Positions 17,043-29,202 of a stretch of DNA of 64,000 nucleotides are shown here, in pieces. How positions within the stretch are numbered: position 1 is the first letter of the stretch; every line of letters starts with the position of its first letter. Source of the stretch: Ecdyonurus torrentis (lineage: Eukaryota > Arthropoda > Insecta > Ephemeroptera > Heptageniidae); contig OX439134.1 of NCBI GenBank assembly GCA_949318235.1, positions 13,692,142-13,756,141 of the forward strand, written 5' to 3'. The notes beneath the pieces were generated by a model. It was not told the DNA's origin. It was given only the letters and a program-made list of their open reading frames with translations, and did no database searches. The position numbers and the translations under genes were made by a program.

Positions 17043-17338
17043 ATTGGGTGTATGCGCATTACGTCATGTTTAATGCGCTTGGAGGCCATACTGGAGTAGT
17101 GAATAGCATTGCTGAGCATAGGACAAACTTCGTTTAGGCCAATTTTCTTTGGGAATTCGGTTAATTTTTGTTGTTATTATTTTTCTAACATATACTTGAG
17201 ATACTACAGCATCAATGCTCTCAAAAATATTGCATAACATTTTTAAAATGGCAAAATGAGTTATTTTCCTATATGCCACCCATGTTATTGAGTTATCCAA
17301 CATGGCATCGACTTTAACATGAATGCATATACCCTATA
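17043..17338 (+). mobile_element. TA-flanked GGGTGT MITE, family 2, copy a
   Basis: This is a segment of about 296 bp with left end ATTGGGTGTATGCGCATTAC and right end GAATGCATATACCCTATA, an imperfect terminal inverted repeat. Interior words GCATCAATGCTCTCAAAAAT and TTTAAAATGGCAAAATGAG are shared with the copies at 21.4 kb and, inverted, at 51.9 kb. There is no transposase, so it is inferred to be a Tc1/mariner-like non-autonomous element. A 77-residue minus-strand frame at 17070-17303 lies wholly inside it and is not a gene. Confidence 0.8.
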
Positions 17339-18254
17339 TAGGAAGTAAAAAATAAACGGAATAAAGGGGCCTCTCTTTTTCCCGCGCCTCTTTTGATTGG
17401 CTTTAGCGTGCTTTATTTAAGTCTCAATTAACCAGTACCGGAAGTCTAAGACTGTATCATAAATATGTAACATTTGACATACCTAATTTATAAGCTAAGA
17501 ATTTATTAAACAGACAATTAATTCAAAACGAGGTTACACATTAAAAAAAAAATCAAAGATTTAACCTTATTCAATTAAAAATAATTATTATTACCATCAA
17601 CAACAACGAAAAAAAAAATGTTATTAAAAAAAGGAAATCCGTAGCATGTATAGTAAGAAAAGTAGTAAAAAATTTCACAAACATTTAATTTTTTTTTCCT
17701 AGTTCTTTTTACAAGTATTCTAGGTGGGAAATAAATTTTTTATAATAATATACGAGAGTTTCCTTGAGAACTTTTAAAATTGGTGTATAAGTACGCAAGT
17801 ATTAAATTATTTATAATTACCCTCTGAAAAGTGTATGTATGAGAAATAGTAATTGAAGGTAACAAGCCAGAGAAAAATTATTACTTCTTTGCGCTTGTTA
17901 AGAAATTTTATACTTGTTGTTACTTATAATTTTAGTATAAAAATTTATAACGTGAGATTACATGAAAAAAAAAACTGGTTATTTTTTATCTGATAAAAAA
18001 TTTGTTGATTTTTATTTGATAAAAAAAAACTGGTTTTGTCGTGATTGGTTCTTTAATATTAATTTATATTAGACACGAGTTTTAAAATCAAACATTTGGA
18101 AATAAGCTGTAGTATTGAAAACTGGTTAATTGTTATCTTATATGGTTGTACGTAGACAAATATTAATACGTATATAATAATTATGCTATATCCTGATTTA
18201 AGCAACCCGGCTTATTCATTATATGTATTAGTATGTGGCAAAATTAAATATTTA

Positions 18255-18273
18255 TTATGCTGCCATGCTGCCA

Positions 18274-18304
<31 letters not shown>

Positions 18305-18520
18305 TGTACTAATTCTAGACAATTAACAGTTATTTTTAACCTCTTGAAAATAAAATTTTTTAATTTTTAGTTTTTTTGAATAACAGTGATAGGTCAAGTA
18401 AAATCTCTCCTGTTGTCCTGTTGCTACCATGATAAGATACCATTTAAATCCAGCGCATGCTTTTCTCATAAGAATAACATTGCAAATTTAGCACGAATTT
18501 TTGAATGGTAAAAATTCTTT
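18255..18520 (+). repeat. Family 6 repeat, longest copy, with A-tract
   Basis: After an A tract of about 27 (18278-18304), the segment 18309-18405 matches 16841-16922. The segment 18440-18514 (ACCATTTAAATCCAGCGCAT, then CATAAGAATAACATTGCAAA) matches 12051-12137. The copy therefore joins the two fragments seen elsewhere and shows that they belong to one repeat family of at least 210 bp. No terminal inverted repeat was found. Confidence 0.6.
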
Positions 18521-18524
18521 TTGT

Positions 18525-18605
18525 GTGTACAGCATGATTATTTATGCTATATTACCAAATAGTAACATTTAAGTCATGGCATAAATGCAGCACAATTACG
18601 TATTT
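18525..18605 (-). mobile_element. AGCATAAATTAC-family fragment
   Basis: GTACAGCATGATTATTTATG and TCATGGCATAAATGCAGCAC, then AATTACGT, resemble the family's 5' region read in reverse. It is a short, decayed fragment. Confidence 0.35.
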
Positions 18606-19088
18606 GTTATTGTTGTTGTTGTTGTTTTAAATTTGTTGATTTTTTTTATTATAGTTTTATTTTACACTGTAGTCTCAGTGTATAAAATAAAACTAAGAAA
18701 ATCAATATTTATTATTATTTTTTTTTTATTTCAACTTAAAAAATTCTGCATTAATTTAAGTACTTATTAATTAAGACTAAATAAAATAATTTAATATAAA
18801 AAAATTGTAATATAAAGTACATTCATTTTGCTCTATTTTAATAACTTTTATTAAAAACAAAAAAATAAAACAATAGTTAGTGAGAAAATATACAGTTGTC
18901 ATCACGAAATTTTGTAATATTATTATATATAAAGAAAATGGCATACGTATTATGAAAAAAGTTTTAGATTTACTTAAAATTAAAGAATATCCCGCAGGTT
19001 ATTTTTACTAACAAGTTTAAGTAACAAACTTAACGTGTATATAATTATGTAAATGATATGAAAAAAGTTTTTGCCTGCTGGCTTCACT

Positions 19089-19110
19089 TTTTTTTTTTTT
19101 TTTTTTTTTT
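19089..19110. repeat. Poly-T tract
   Basis: A T homopolymer of about 22 bases. No retroposon body was recognised on either side. Confidence 0.9.
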
Positions 19111-19336
19111 AAATAAAAAGCACTCCTCTAAAATATCAGAAGCTTTAAAACTACTGGTTACTTCTTTGTAATAATTATAGGGATACATTTTAAAATATCT
19201 TCTGTTGAATAAAATGTAAAAAGTATAATTATATAACGTTCATAGTTTTGTTATAAAGCTTTTAATAGTTTTAGAAATGTTGGGTTGTGCGGGTTGCATA
19301 ATTAAAATAATTATATTTGATAGTTTTTTTTTTACT

Positions 19337-19341
<5 letters not shown>

Positions 19342-19408
<67 letters not shown>
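19342..19408. repeat. (AG)33 microsatellite
   Basis: A pure AG run. It is followed by about 140 bp of unusually complex sequence (AACGTTATTAACGTCAG, GCCATCACGTGAAGCGG, GCGCACCACGCCATG). A 102-residue minus-strand frame runs through both, but its centre is only Ser-Leu repeats. Confidence 0.95.
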
Positions 19409-19410
<2 letters not shown>

Positions 19411-19940
19411 AGCATAATAGGTAACGTTATTAACGTCAGTTAAAAATTTGCACATTGAACTCATATAGGCCATCACGTGAAGCGGTTTCATGAAATTGCG
19501 CACCACGCCATGTTTGAGCAGATAAATACATTGTCCACCATAGGGCAAACATTATTTATTATTCTTTATCATACGAAAATTTATAAGTTTCTATAATATC
19601 TATAAAACAATAGCATTTCATGAGTAATATTTGAATTTTTTTAATTTGCAAAAACTTTACATTTTTTCTTCAATGCTATTTACTGCTTAAGTATATGACG
19701 TTGAAGCGTTAGCTTAAAACAATGAGTGCAACAAACCTATTAAAACATTACATAAAAAAGAGAAGACATTTAATTTTAGTCTTTTATATCCCTCAATTCT
19801 AAAACTGTGATACTGTATTTAATGTGTAATGTAGATTTTAAGGCGTATTTATAGCAAATTGTTTATTTTAACAAAGTTGTATAAAAATTATAATCCAATC
19901 TTCATAAATATTTATTATTCAACACTCTAAAATCTAAATT

Positions 19941-20372
19941 TTGAAGAAAGGTATAAATTTGAGTCTAGGTCTACTTAATCTATTTTTCCAAGTCACACTT
20001 ACACAACAACCAAAGTGGTTTTATGAGTACTATGAAAAAAGTGACTTTAGAAGAATAAAAAATAATAGAAAGTCTATAACAAACACATCAATTCACCGCA
20101 CAAGTAAAAACAAAAAGTTTTTTTTGATTCATGTAAACAACAACAATTTGGTGTATGTAAAAAAAAAGGACAAGTTAGTCAGGCAGGGTAGGCAGGCAGG
20201 GAGGTCCTGTTCACATTCTAACATGTTTGGTGTATTTTTTTGTAGCCACTCCCTCGCTCCAATGATAGTGGAGAATGGGTGTGAGCGCTGTAGCGTGTTC
20301 GCCAGTAATTTTGATATCACTAACGCGCAGTACCAAAGTTACAATTTTATAACAGGTGGTATCATAATATAG
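19941..20372 (+). CDS. Unrecognised ORF, 143 codons, weak support
   Basis: This is the longest frame in the window not driven by a microsatellite. The translation starts MKKGINLSLGLLNLFFQVTL, is Lys/Asn-rich in its middle, and is Cys-containing towards the end (RSCSHSNMFGVFFCSHSLAP, ENGCERCSVF). I recognise no domain. The N-terminal 20 residues are hydrophobic enough to suggest a signal-like segment, but AT-rich DNA often gives this by chance. It ends about 40 bp before the tandem array, and its last third is locally GC-richer. It may be a chance frame or a remnant. Confidence 0.15.
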   Translation: MKKGINLSLGLLNLFFQVTLTQQPKWFYEYYEKSDFRRIKNNRKSITNTSIHRTSKNKKFFLIHVNNNNLVYVKKKDKLVRQGRQAGRSCSHSNMFGVFFCSHSLAPMIVENGCERCSVFASNFDITNAQYQSYNFITGGIII

Positions 20373-20412
20373 TAAAGCTTTTGGATAACATGCGCTTCAG
20401 AGATATCCATGT

Positions 20413-21100
20413 GTGAGCACCAAAAATGTTCTCCATTGCAGAAAACTGATGTTTCTTGTATTTTGTATGTTTTGGTTCTCATTTATTCAATAAAGCATTC
20501 GAAAAATGTGTAATGTGAGCACCAAAATGTTCTCCATTACAGAAAACTGTTGTTTGTTATAATTTTTATTATGTTTTGGTGCTTATTTGAATTCAGTTAA
20601 TATTAATAAACTATTCGGAAGATATATTATGTGAGCACCAAAATGTTCTCCATTGCAAAAAAACTTATGTTTCTTGTATTTTTGTTAATGTTTTGGTGTT
20701 TATTTATTCAATTACAATTAAAGAACTTTCCTGAAAATATTTACTACTTAAGATGTATTGTGTGAGCACCAAACGTTCTCCATTGCATAAAAAAAAGAAA
20801 AATCTGTTATTTGATGAAATGTTTATATATTAGTGCTAATTTTATCACTCAATTAAAATTATTCATCTTTATTGAAAAGACTTGCTCTAGATATAATTAT
20901 ATATGTGAGCACCAAATGTTCTCCACTGCAGAAAACTGCTGTTAGTGCTGTTTGGTGCTCTTTCGTATACGCAAATCAAAATTAGCTAAATATTCATTAA
21001 CTTTCACTTCAGATATATTCATTAAGTGCACCAAACGTTCTCCATTATTCAAAATTATATGCTGTAGTTTTGGTGCTAATTCTGTTAACGAAATTAAGTT
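20413..21100 (+). repeat. Tandem array of hairpin-forming units
   Basis: Six units start at 20413, 20515, 20631, 20762, 20905 and 21026, spaced 102, 116, 131, 143 and 121 bp. Each starts with GTGAGCACCAAA (the last with GTGCACCAAA), followed by the box CGTTCTCCATT or TGTTCTCCATTGCAG. Most units also contain, 40-60 bp later, TTTTGGTGCT or a near form, the reverse complement of AGCACCAAAA, so most units can form a stem. The box and stem are conserved while the AT-rich spacers vary in length and sequence. A possible seventh remnant (GAGCACCATTTCG) is at about 21240. Whether this is a decayed satellite or a functional element is unknown. Confidence 0.85.
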
Positions 21101-21383
21101 AGTAAAATATTCTCATGGAATCATCTTGAATTATTATTCCTGATTCTGAAAACTTATTTACTATAATATATATACTATTATTAACTATATATTATTTACT
21201 ATATATACTATCTAAAAATACATGTTATTTATATTACAGAGCACCATTTCGTAATAATGTAAATAAGTACTCCAATATTGTTGAAAAGGTAAAATAATTA
21301 TACACTGTAGCTCTCTACCTTATATTATTGAATATTGTCTGATAAATTTGATTTTCCACGTGTTTTTGAAAATTTGATATATT

Positions 21384-21688
21384 ATACGGTGTGAGCGCAT
21401 GACGTCATAATAAATGCATTTTGATGCCATAATTGAACAACGAATAACATTGCTTAGTATATTACAAACGAGGGTTTTTGCTATTTTCTTTGGAAAAAAA
21501 TAATTTTTTGGTTATTATTATTTTTCTTGCATACTTGGGATACTAATTCAACCTGTTTACAGCATCAATGCTCTCAAAAAATTTGCTAAGTATTTTTAAA
21601 CTGGCAAAATGTGCCATTTTCCCATACCGGTCCATATTATTTAGTACTCACTTATGACATTGACTTTTATATGAATGCAACCCCTATA
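21384..21688 (+). mobile_element. TA-flanked GGGTGT MITE, family 2, copy b
   Basis: The left end is TATACGGTGTGAGCGCATGA and the right end is ATGAATGCAACCCCTATA. It shares with copy a the words GCATCAATGCTCTCAAAAAA, AAACTGGCAAAATGTGCCAT and a TGACGTCA (21400-21407). It contains an extra block (ATTCAACCTGTTTACAGCAT) that is also in the 51.9-kb copy but shortened at 17.2 kb. No frame of note is present. Confidence 0.78.
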
Positions 21689-22115
21689 AAATATAGTTTT
21701 ATTGAAAGTTTAAAAGTAACGACATGAACTAATTTATAGATTTTTTATTAGCTGTAGTAAGGCTTAAGAATAGATGAGACAATTGTTGACGAAAGCTTTA
21801 AAAAATGACATTTCATAGCTATGGTAGGTTTCTACTCTAGTCAGCGGTTTGTTGTCCTGAAATTAACGCCGTATGCTCTTATGCATGCACGCAATATATT
21901 TATACACAACAGCACAGCACGCTAGGCGGCACGTGATACAGTAGCATAACACGTTGCTACCGAGTGAACACACTAAACACTAAACACTATTGTTATGTGT
22001 AAAAGAAATGAGATTATGATGAGGTTCTAGACCACTGAAATGTATAGTAAATATGGATATTTTGAGTTTGAGAGGTGTATAGCTTGACACTACATGCACT
22101 ATGAGCACCACGACC

Positions 22116-22116
<1 letters not shown>

Positions 22117-22170
<54 letters not shown>

Positions 22171-22191
22171 TATACACATACACACACACAC
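22117..22191. repeat. (TA)n(CA)n compound microsatellite
   Basis: A TA run passes through TATACA units into a short CACA run. A minus-strand frame across it (21980-22300) is Tyr-Ile repeat with unrelated flanks. Confidence 0.95.
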
Positions 22192-22279
22192 TATAGGAAA
22201 CCAGAAACTCGCTGACAAAAATATGTTGGAGGTTATCAATTTGAAAAATTCTTAAAAATATTCTTAAAACACGTAAAAG

Positions 22280-22440
22280 TATGTTTAGTATATTTCTCAT
22301 TTAAATTTCTCCGGAATCGGTGGAGTAGTTTTCTCAAAAATCGCAAAAAACCTATGTGTTTTTCCCATAAGCGTATAATGTTAAATTAGGGGACCCTTAA
22401 CTTCCCCTGCGTTTCCCCGCGCACTAAAGCATAACCTCCA
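22280..22440. other. Non-repetitive island, possible decayed element
   Basis: The segment TTCTCCGGAATCGGTGGAGT, then AGTTTTCTCAAAAATCGC, is complex and GC-richer than its surroundings. About 60 bp on, ATTAGGGGACCCTTAACTT is repeated with one mismatch at 24526-24545. No termini or coding frame can be defined. Confidence 0.3.
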
Positions 22441-22441
22441 T

Positions 22442-22748
22442 TAAAAAAAAAATGAAGATTGAAAATTGCAATGTAAAATAAAATACAATTATTTAAACAT
22501 ATTGAATGTATCATAATACATCAATAAGAATAAATATATATATATTTTATATGTAGTATAAGCTAGAGAATTTTAAAACTAGTACTAAATGACTAAACAT
22601 GTACTGTACAGCATTAAATATACACACTATGTTTAAACTTTTTTAGTATAAAATACTAGGAAATGATATTGTACGATTGCGAATATAAAAGTTAAGATGA
22701 AAATTTATTTATGGTGTTATACTTAAAAGAAAAAAAAAGTATGACTTC

Positions 22749-22780
<32 letters not shown>

Positions 22781-23461
22781 TAATACATATTATCGTAAAA
22801 AAAAAACTAATACAAACAAACATTACATTGCACATTTGTATTTTTTACAGACATGAGACATGCAACTAAATCTTACCTACGTATAAAAATTACATAAACA
22901 ACAAATAAATATGACAATATTTTTCGCAATAAAAGTGATTAACTTCATGTATAAAGAAAATCACGTATAATATATTTATTTTCTCTTTATTATACTTTTT
23001 GACGTTTTTCAATTTAATGTATCGTCCTTGATTCAAGCCGAATTTTTATTGCCATAAGTTATACACTCAGAAAACAAGTGTTTACTTAACTCAAACATGT
23101 TTAGAGAAATACCTAAGAAATGCTTGTGAGTCAATCAATCTCGCAAAGCCTATAGTGTTGATGTAAGTAGAACAAAAATTGATATAGCTTGCCCGTAAAC
23201 ATTATAGAGTATCTACATAATTTATATAGTCTATAGTATAGAAGACATAAATTGGTAGTTGTGTTGAAATTCACAGGTATAGAGAGTAAACATTAATGCT
23301 TTTCGTAAACCCTATTTTCTGCATATGACGATCACCTACTGTTATTCAAATGCAATGCGCATTTTATGGTGCAAGAAAACAGGGTTTACAAATAATGCTA
23401 TTTTAAATCCTTAATTTTTACAGTATATCGAATTTTAGATAGTTTTTGGTGCTTTCTATAT
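22442..23461. other. AT-rich spacer with a long T tract
   Basis: A T homopolymer of about 29 bases lies at roughly 22751-22779. Otherwise I see nothing. Confidence 0.6.
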
Positions 23462-23462
23462 G

Positions 23463-23690
23463 CACGGAAACAATAAATTATGTAATTTATGCTACATTTA
23501 TGTCATTATAGCATAAATGATGACAAATTAGAACAATTAACATAACTATTTATGCTACACAATATAATTTTTATGCTATGTAACATAATTTTTACACAGT
23601 ATATATAGCATAAATTATGTTGTATTGAACAAGTTGTGCTGAAAATGAGCTAGCATAATTATTACGCATATTTTTATAATGAGATGTATA
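23463..23690 (+). mobile_element. AGCATAAATTAC-family MITE, copy at 23.5 kb
   Basis: The left end is CACGGAAACAATAAATTATG, then TAATTTATGCTACATTTATG. Interior words are TCATTATAGCATAAATGATG and ATTAGAACAATTAACATAAC. The right part is AGCATAAATTATGTTGTATT, GAACAAGTTGTGCTGAAAAT and GAGCTAGCATAATTATTACG. It is about 228 bp with no frame. The left end carries the CACGGAAA motif, while the expected inverted right end is not clear in this copy. Confidence 0.7.
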
Positions 23691-23959
23691 AACATAAATG
23701 TTTAGAGACAATGCACGACACGTTAAGTAAGTATCAGTTTTAAAATAGTAGTCTCTATATACTTATAGTATTCTCACATAAGTTACAATTTATACGTATA
23801 AAATAATATTGTCACATCACTCAATACATTTTGATTTTAAAGTTTAAAAAAAAATAATGATATAAATAGTTAAAAAGTGTCTGGCGCCTGAAGAACATGC
23901 TTTTGTTACATGCCAGCGTATATAGTGAGCGAGTGGTGAATGATATCTTTGTCTATCCA

Positions 23960-23961
<2 letters not shown>

Positions 23962-24018
<57 letters not shown>
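23962..24018. repeat. (CT)28 microsatellite
   Basis: A pure CT run preceded by about 80 bp of complex sequence (GTCTGGCGCCTGAAGAACAT, CCAGCGTATATAGTGAGCGA). Confidence 0.95.
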
Positions 24019-24021
<3 letters not shown>

Positions 24022-24129
24022 GTGTGCATATTTATAGTATCTTTTTATTTTTACGAGAGACACAAGAGTAAAGTGTCACGGTCGCGTCACGAAGTAAATC
24101 TAAAAAAAAAATCTAGCATAGAGAAACTA

Positions 24130-24157
24130 CGAAAAAAAAAAAAAAAAAAAAAAAAAG
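24130..24157. repeat. Poly-A tract
   Basis: An A run of about 26 bases. It is followed by GGATGTAGAACTTGCATAC and a C-rich CCCCACCCCC patch. Confidence 0.9.
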
Positions 24158-24393
24158 GATGTAGAACTTGCATACTTCTTTCTAGGTTGATCTCCCCACC
24201 CCCTTTGACGACACTTCCAATTATTTCAAATGTTTTAAAATTTATCTAATTTTTATACTAAATATCATAAATGCATTTTAATTGTTATATAAAAGTATTT
24301 TGAAAATGTTATTATGTAAGATCATAAGATGGTAATATATTTATTTACAAATTTTTAAAATTTGAGATGATGACAAAAATATCGATTGTTACT

Positions 24394-24409
24394 GGGGGGG
24401 GGGGGGGGG
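24394..24409. repeat. G16 homopolymer
   Basis: A run of 16 G, very unusual in DNA this AT-rich. It could form a G-quadruplex. The only comparable C/G runs are inside the 34.4-kb hairpin. Confidence 0.95.
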
Positions 24410-25574
24410 CTTTAAAGTCCTTTAGTATCTCTATTTGCAAATTTTCAAACCTCAGTGCAGTTAGTTTGGTGAAATATTAATAATAAACTAGTCATTGTCT
24501 TTTGCAATGCAAAAGAATAAACAATTAGAGGACCCTTAACTTTTCTCGCACCGTCTTTGTGTATATAGTTTGCGTGCTCCTTGGCTTATTTTATTTATTT
24601 CACTTTTTAAAGAAATATTTATTTTCAAGAGTATAATCTATTATAAAAGTTTATTTTACGAATTTAGTAATTACACTTTATATAACGAAAAGGAGGTAAT
24701 GTAACAATATGATATTTCAATATTTTAAATAATAAAAAAGTAATAAATTAAGTCGTTACTTAATTTAACTGCAATATTAAATATTTTGATATAATCCATT
24801 TTCATGCATGTAATTTCTATAGTCATGCTACTGATTTGTTATCTAATAGAATTTTAAATTTAAACAATCAAAATCAATAATGCTAATTAAATACAATAAA
24901 TTAAAATCATAAATTTCATCTATACAGTAATTTCTCATTATCAATAAAACCGTAACAGAAAAAATTAAATTTAACATTAAAATTTTCAATAAAAGAAACA
25001 GTAATATTCAATTTCATTAAAAATGCGTCTTTTTTTATTATTATTATTATTTATTTATAGAGCGTGTTAAAACGCATAACGCTGTAAAAAAATTGTGTTA
25101 CTTGAATTTTTTTTATATTATAAATATATTTTTTTTCTTTGCGCACTTTTAAATTTTCTTTAAGTTGAACATTGCATAACAAAACACAATAGCAAAGCCT
25201 CATGAATATTAAAAACTTCGCCGCATTGGATCTTGAAAAGTTGAGTGTATATTCTTGTGGTAATGAGCTATGAAAATAAGTGTAAGATAAGCAGTAAGCA
25301 AGCAAAAAGAATATAAAATATGTTCTAACAACCAAAAACCAACCGAGCTATTCAAATTTCCTCTCCATTTCCTTTTTTTTCTGCTATTTTTTTTTTTAAG
25401 AAAAAAAATATTTTATGTTAAAAATATTATATGTTTTTCTTTATGTAATATTTTTCCTGTATGCATTGTAAATTTTATAATATAAAATTATTATATTTCA
25501 TTTTCAGATTTTTTTTTATTATGTTATAAGGTGTCATATAAAATATTTATGTAAGTCTTATCTTTTTGAGATCC

Positions 25575-25615
<41 letters not shown>

Positions 25616-26480
25616 TTATATGCTTGAAAAAAATATGTCATTTTTATCACCTTATAAAAATGAAGCGTCAAAATAATTTTACGTTCATAATATTTCTTCC
25701 TTATATGTGTGAAGAATGTAGGTAATTGTTACATAAATTGAAATCTTTATTTTATTTTTTATGCATTTTTTTGTTTCACAAAGTAAAATTTCATTTTTTT
25801 TTCTTTCCTTACGTATTTTCATATAATAGAAAAATAGGCTATTCAGAATTGAAACGTTTCTTCTGTATAGTTATCGTACGAAATATAGGTGAAGATTATA
25901 TCTTTTGCAATATAAACTGTAAGTGTAGATGGGACATTTAGCTTTTTTGTGATAACTTTTGGGTAAATCATTAACGTTCTAAAAAGTTTCTTTAATAATT
26001 GATACGAATATAATGGCAATAATTTTGTGAAATGATTATATAATAATATAATATAGATAGAAACTGGGATGAAGTGAAAAAAAAAATTGGAAAGAACTTT
26101 TATGAGCTAATCTATAATTTCCAATTATATTACCTAATTTTGGAAATATAAATGAAATAGTATTGAATTATCTATTGCTACATTTTTCTCACTTTTACGC
26201 AAAACCATGACTTAAAATAATAAAACTATATGTTCTTTGTGTCTTAAATTCCTTCAGCTTCATTAAAAATGCAAACATAAATCTCGTAAAATATAATTTC
26301 AGTTACATATAACAATAATTAAGAAATCCAATACGTAAAAAGAAGTACTGAATTTAATAAGTGCTGAAAAAATAAGTACAAAAATGGTTTATTTTACACT
26401 TACAAGTTAGTGTCAATTGAAAATTCATAATTTGTTTAAAAAAAGAAAGTGTAATTTTGCAAAATATATAGTGACGTATA
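24410..26480. other. AT-rich spacer with one GA tract
   Basis: It contains an (AG)18 run at 25578-25613 and a TTATTATTATTATT patch near 25036. Small frames here (25051-25335 minus, 25726-25941 plus) show no motif and are not supported as genes. Confidence 0.55.
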
Positions 26481-26497
26481 TGAAAATAAAAAAGACA

Positions 26498-26548
26498 GGT
26501 AGCGACAGGAACATGTTAAATATAATTACTAAGGATTTCCTGTCTACC
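26498..26548. repeat. Inverted repeat GGTAGCGACAGGAA...TTTCCTGTCTACC
   Basis: Arms of about 12-13 bp with one bulged base flank a loop of about 25 bp. The right arm is followed by CCGCGGCC. It could be the footprint of a small element, but no target duplication was found. Confidence 0.45.
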
Positions 26549-27129
26549 CCGCGGCCAAAACTTTTAAATGACATAAAAATAAATTTTACTTAATTTAGGT
26601 TACACACGCTTGCATAAAATTCAATTTTATACTTTATTTCATGTACACATGTTAAAAATATTATTATTATCAAAACATATTTCAACAAGCTGGTTTTACA
26701 GCTTTCAGTCTATTTGTTTATAGTATTCTATACTTGAATAAATTGTAATATGAATTGTAATTAATATGATATAGCAAATAGTGTTAAAAAAAAAAAAGAT
26801 CATTTTATGATAGTGATATGTTTTTAAATCAAAAATCACAATAATATATTGAGTAATAATTAATTTGTTATATTTTAAGTATTTGCATATTAAAAAAAAT
26901 ATATAAAAAAAATATAAAGTCATATGATTTTTAAGTCGCAGGACCAAAACGTGTACATGAGAACACATTAGAATGCAAAATGAATTAAAATAATATCAGT
27001 AAAGTAAAGTTTAAATATATAAATAATCATAATATCTATTATCTTATACATAATAAAATACTGATAAATATTTTCAATATTTAAACATAGTAAATATTAA
27101 AATATCAGCAACTTTTATTTTTTTCTTAT

Positions 27130-27133
<4 letters not shown>

Positions 27134-27161
<28 letters not shown>
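27134..27161. repeat. (AG)14 microsatellite
   Basis: A short pure AG run. The sequence up to 27420 that follows is complex and contains further short GA/CT runs (near 27346-27361 and 27387-27402). Confidence 0.9.
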
Positions 27162-27164
<3 letters not shown>

Positions 27165-27423
27165 ACAATATTATTTACATGCAAAAGTATGAGGTGGTAA
27201 AGAGTATTAAGTGTGATGATTTTCACAGAAGATATTAAAGACTAAAGTATATGGTGCGGTATAGTTGCTCCCCTTTTTAGAGGAGTAGATATCTAGTCAG
27301 TTTTCTGGTTACCAAGAGGAAGCCCACAGATTAAACTGCGAGCAGAGAGAGTGAGAGAGAGAAACAAGCCGTAGTTTCCTTCAATCTCTCTCTTTCTCTC
27401 TCAGCATTTTTAAACCCTACGTA

Positions 27424-27554
<131 letters not shown>

Positions 27555-27659
27555 GAGAATGAGTGAAGGGAGACTATAGTATTTTTTTTTAAACTTGATT
27601 CACCCCCCTCCCCCATTTCTCCCACCCCTAAATGCTATATACAACCCAACTCCCCTTCA

Positions 27660-28458
27660 AATGCCTTACAGCAATTGCTATATATAAGTATATTTTAAAA
27701 AGTCCTTTTTACGAACTTTGGAGACACTCCAAGAATGATTTTCTACCCACGATTTTACTTTAAGACTTAAAAAAATAAACGATTTTTCTATGGTTAAAAA
27801 TATATTTTCTTTTTTTAAAAAAAAACTCATTTTCCTTGTTTCTATTATTTAATTTTATTGATTTTGGTTAGAACGCCTAAGAGGGTAGGCAAATTTGTGG
27901 GTACTTATGTTGTGCGTGGATGTATAACTTTTAGGATAAAATATATTTCTATAATGAGGATAAATTAGTACTTGCAATATTAATTTAAAATTAAACGGAC
28001 ACCTGTGGTGTGTGATACTTAAGTAGTTCTTTTGTTTCTTGACCAAAGTACGTGTTGATTTTTGAAGACTTATTTATATAATATGTAGCACGGAGTACTG
28101 ATTGAGAATCATGGCTAACACGTAGGGTAATGAATGTTTTTGCATGTTTTACTAATTACAAGAATAATCACATGTTTATTTTGGTTAGTTTTTAATTTAA
28201 ATTTTATTTAATAATAATAATTAATAAAGTATACGTTAAAATATATTTAACTTTAGTAAAAATAATAATAACTGTTGCAATATTTTAAAAAATATACAAA
28301 TATGTTAAAAAAAAAAAAAAAAAAAAAAAGCAAACAAAAAAGCAAACAAAAAATTGTTAATTTTTACTTCTCTCCAAAATGTTAAAAGTAAATAATTTAA
28401 TTATAAAAAATAAAGATAACTTATTTAGAGTTAAATTTTTACATAATAAAGTGACAGG
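27660..28458. other. Spacer with an A tract
   Basis: It holds an A run of about 23 (28307-28329) followed by AGCAAACAAAAAAGCAAACA. Nothing else was recognised. Confidence 0.55.
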
Positions 28459-28841
28459 AGAGAGAGAGAGAGAGAGAGACGAAATAAATATGAACTAAAC
28501 ACAAATATAAACATAAAATTGCACTACATATAGCATAACAAAAAAAAATACTAACAAAATTAAATAAACTCATTAAATTAATATGAACATTATCAAATGA
28601 ATATATAAAACTCAATAATATAAAATATGAATGTAAAATATGAAAAAGTACTTCATATAGAACAAAAGTTTTTAGAGGGTTAGGGAGAGAGAAAGAGAGA
28701 GAGACAAGGGTGTCATTTACAAGGCTATTAATTGTACCGAATACTCCTCCTTCTCTCTCATGGTCAATGCTATCTGCTATACTTTCGTTCATTTGAGTGG
28801 TCATTCATGCTAGGATACCCACTAAATGTAAAGACATTTAT

Positions 28842-28872
<31 letters not shown>

Positions 28873-28873
28873 A
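28439..28873. repeat. Cluster of short GA/CT tracts with 121-codon minus frame
   Basis: GA runs lie at 28459-28479 and 28684-28704, and a CT run at 28844-28873. A minus-strand frame (28804 to 28439) of 121 codons spans the region. It starts MTTQMNESIADSIDHEREGG, and most of the rest is hydrophobic, as expected from AT-rich DNA. Its SLVNDTLVSL segment resembles VVNDTLAEAM in a minus frame at 58.3 kb, which also abuts a GA tract. That may be shared repeat sequence rather than coding. I do not call a gene. Confidence 0.3.
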
Positions 28874-29202
28874 GCTATGTGTGAACAGATGTTATAGTTC
28901 TCACTAAACTTTAGATATCAAAATTTTAACACTACTTAAAATTAATACTAAAAAGGTTAATGATAAGTATTATATATTTTTTTTACTTGATCTCTCTAAA
29001 AGCTATTTTCTTTTTCTTTCGTATATATCGATATTTTAATTGTTTCTTTAAACATTAATTGTCAAGTTTTCCTATTCAGTTGTAAACATTGCAGTGATTA
29101 AGATTATTATACTATTATTTTCATATTCATTTCATAACAAAAGCATTGCAAATAAAAAGAACTAAAAAAAATTGTAATAATAAAAAATATATATATTATA
29201 TA

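Noticed and set aside
17070..17303. 77-codon minus ORF as a small gene
   Set aside because: Lies wholly within MITE family 2; the other copies do not keep the frame.
22388..24545. A 2.1-kb element bounded by ATTAG(G/A)GGACCCTTAACTT repeats
   Set aside because: The repeats are direct and short, and nothing between them looks like an element interior; the AGCATAAATTAC MITE between them is independent.
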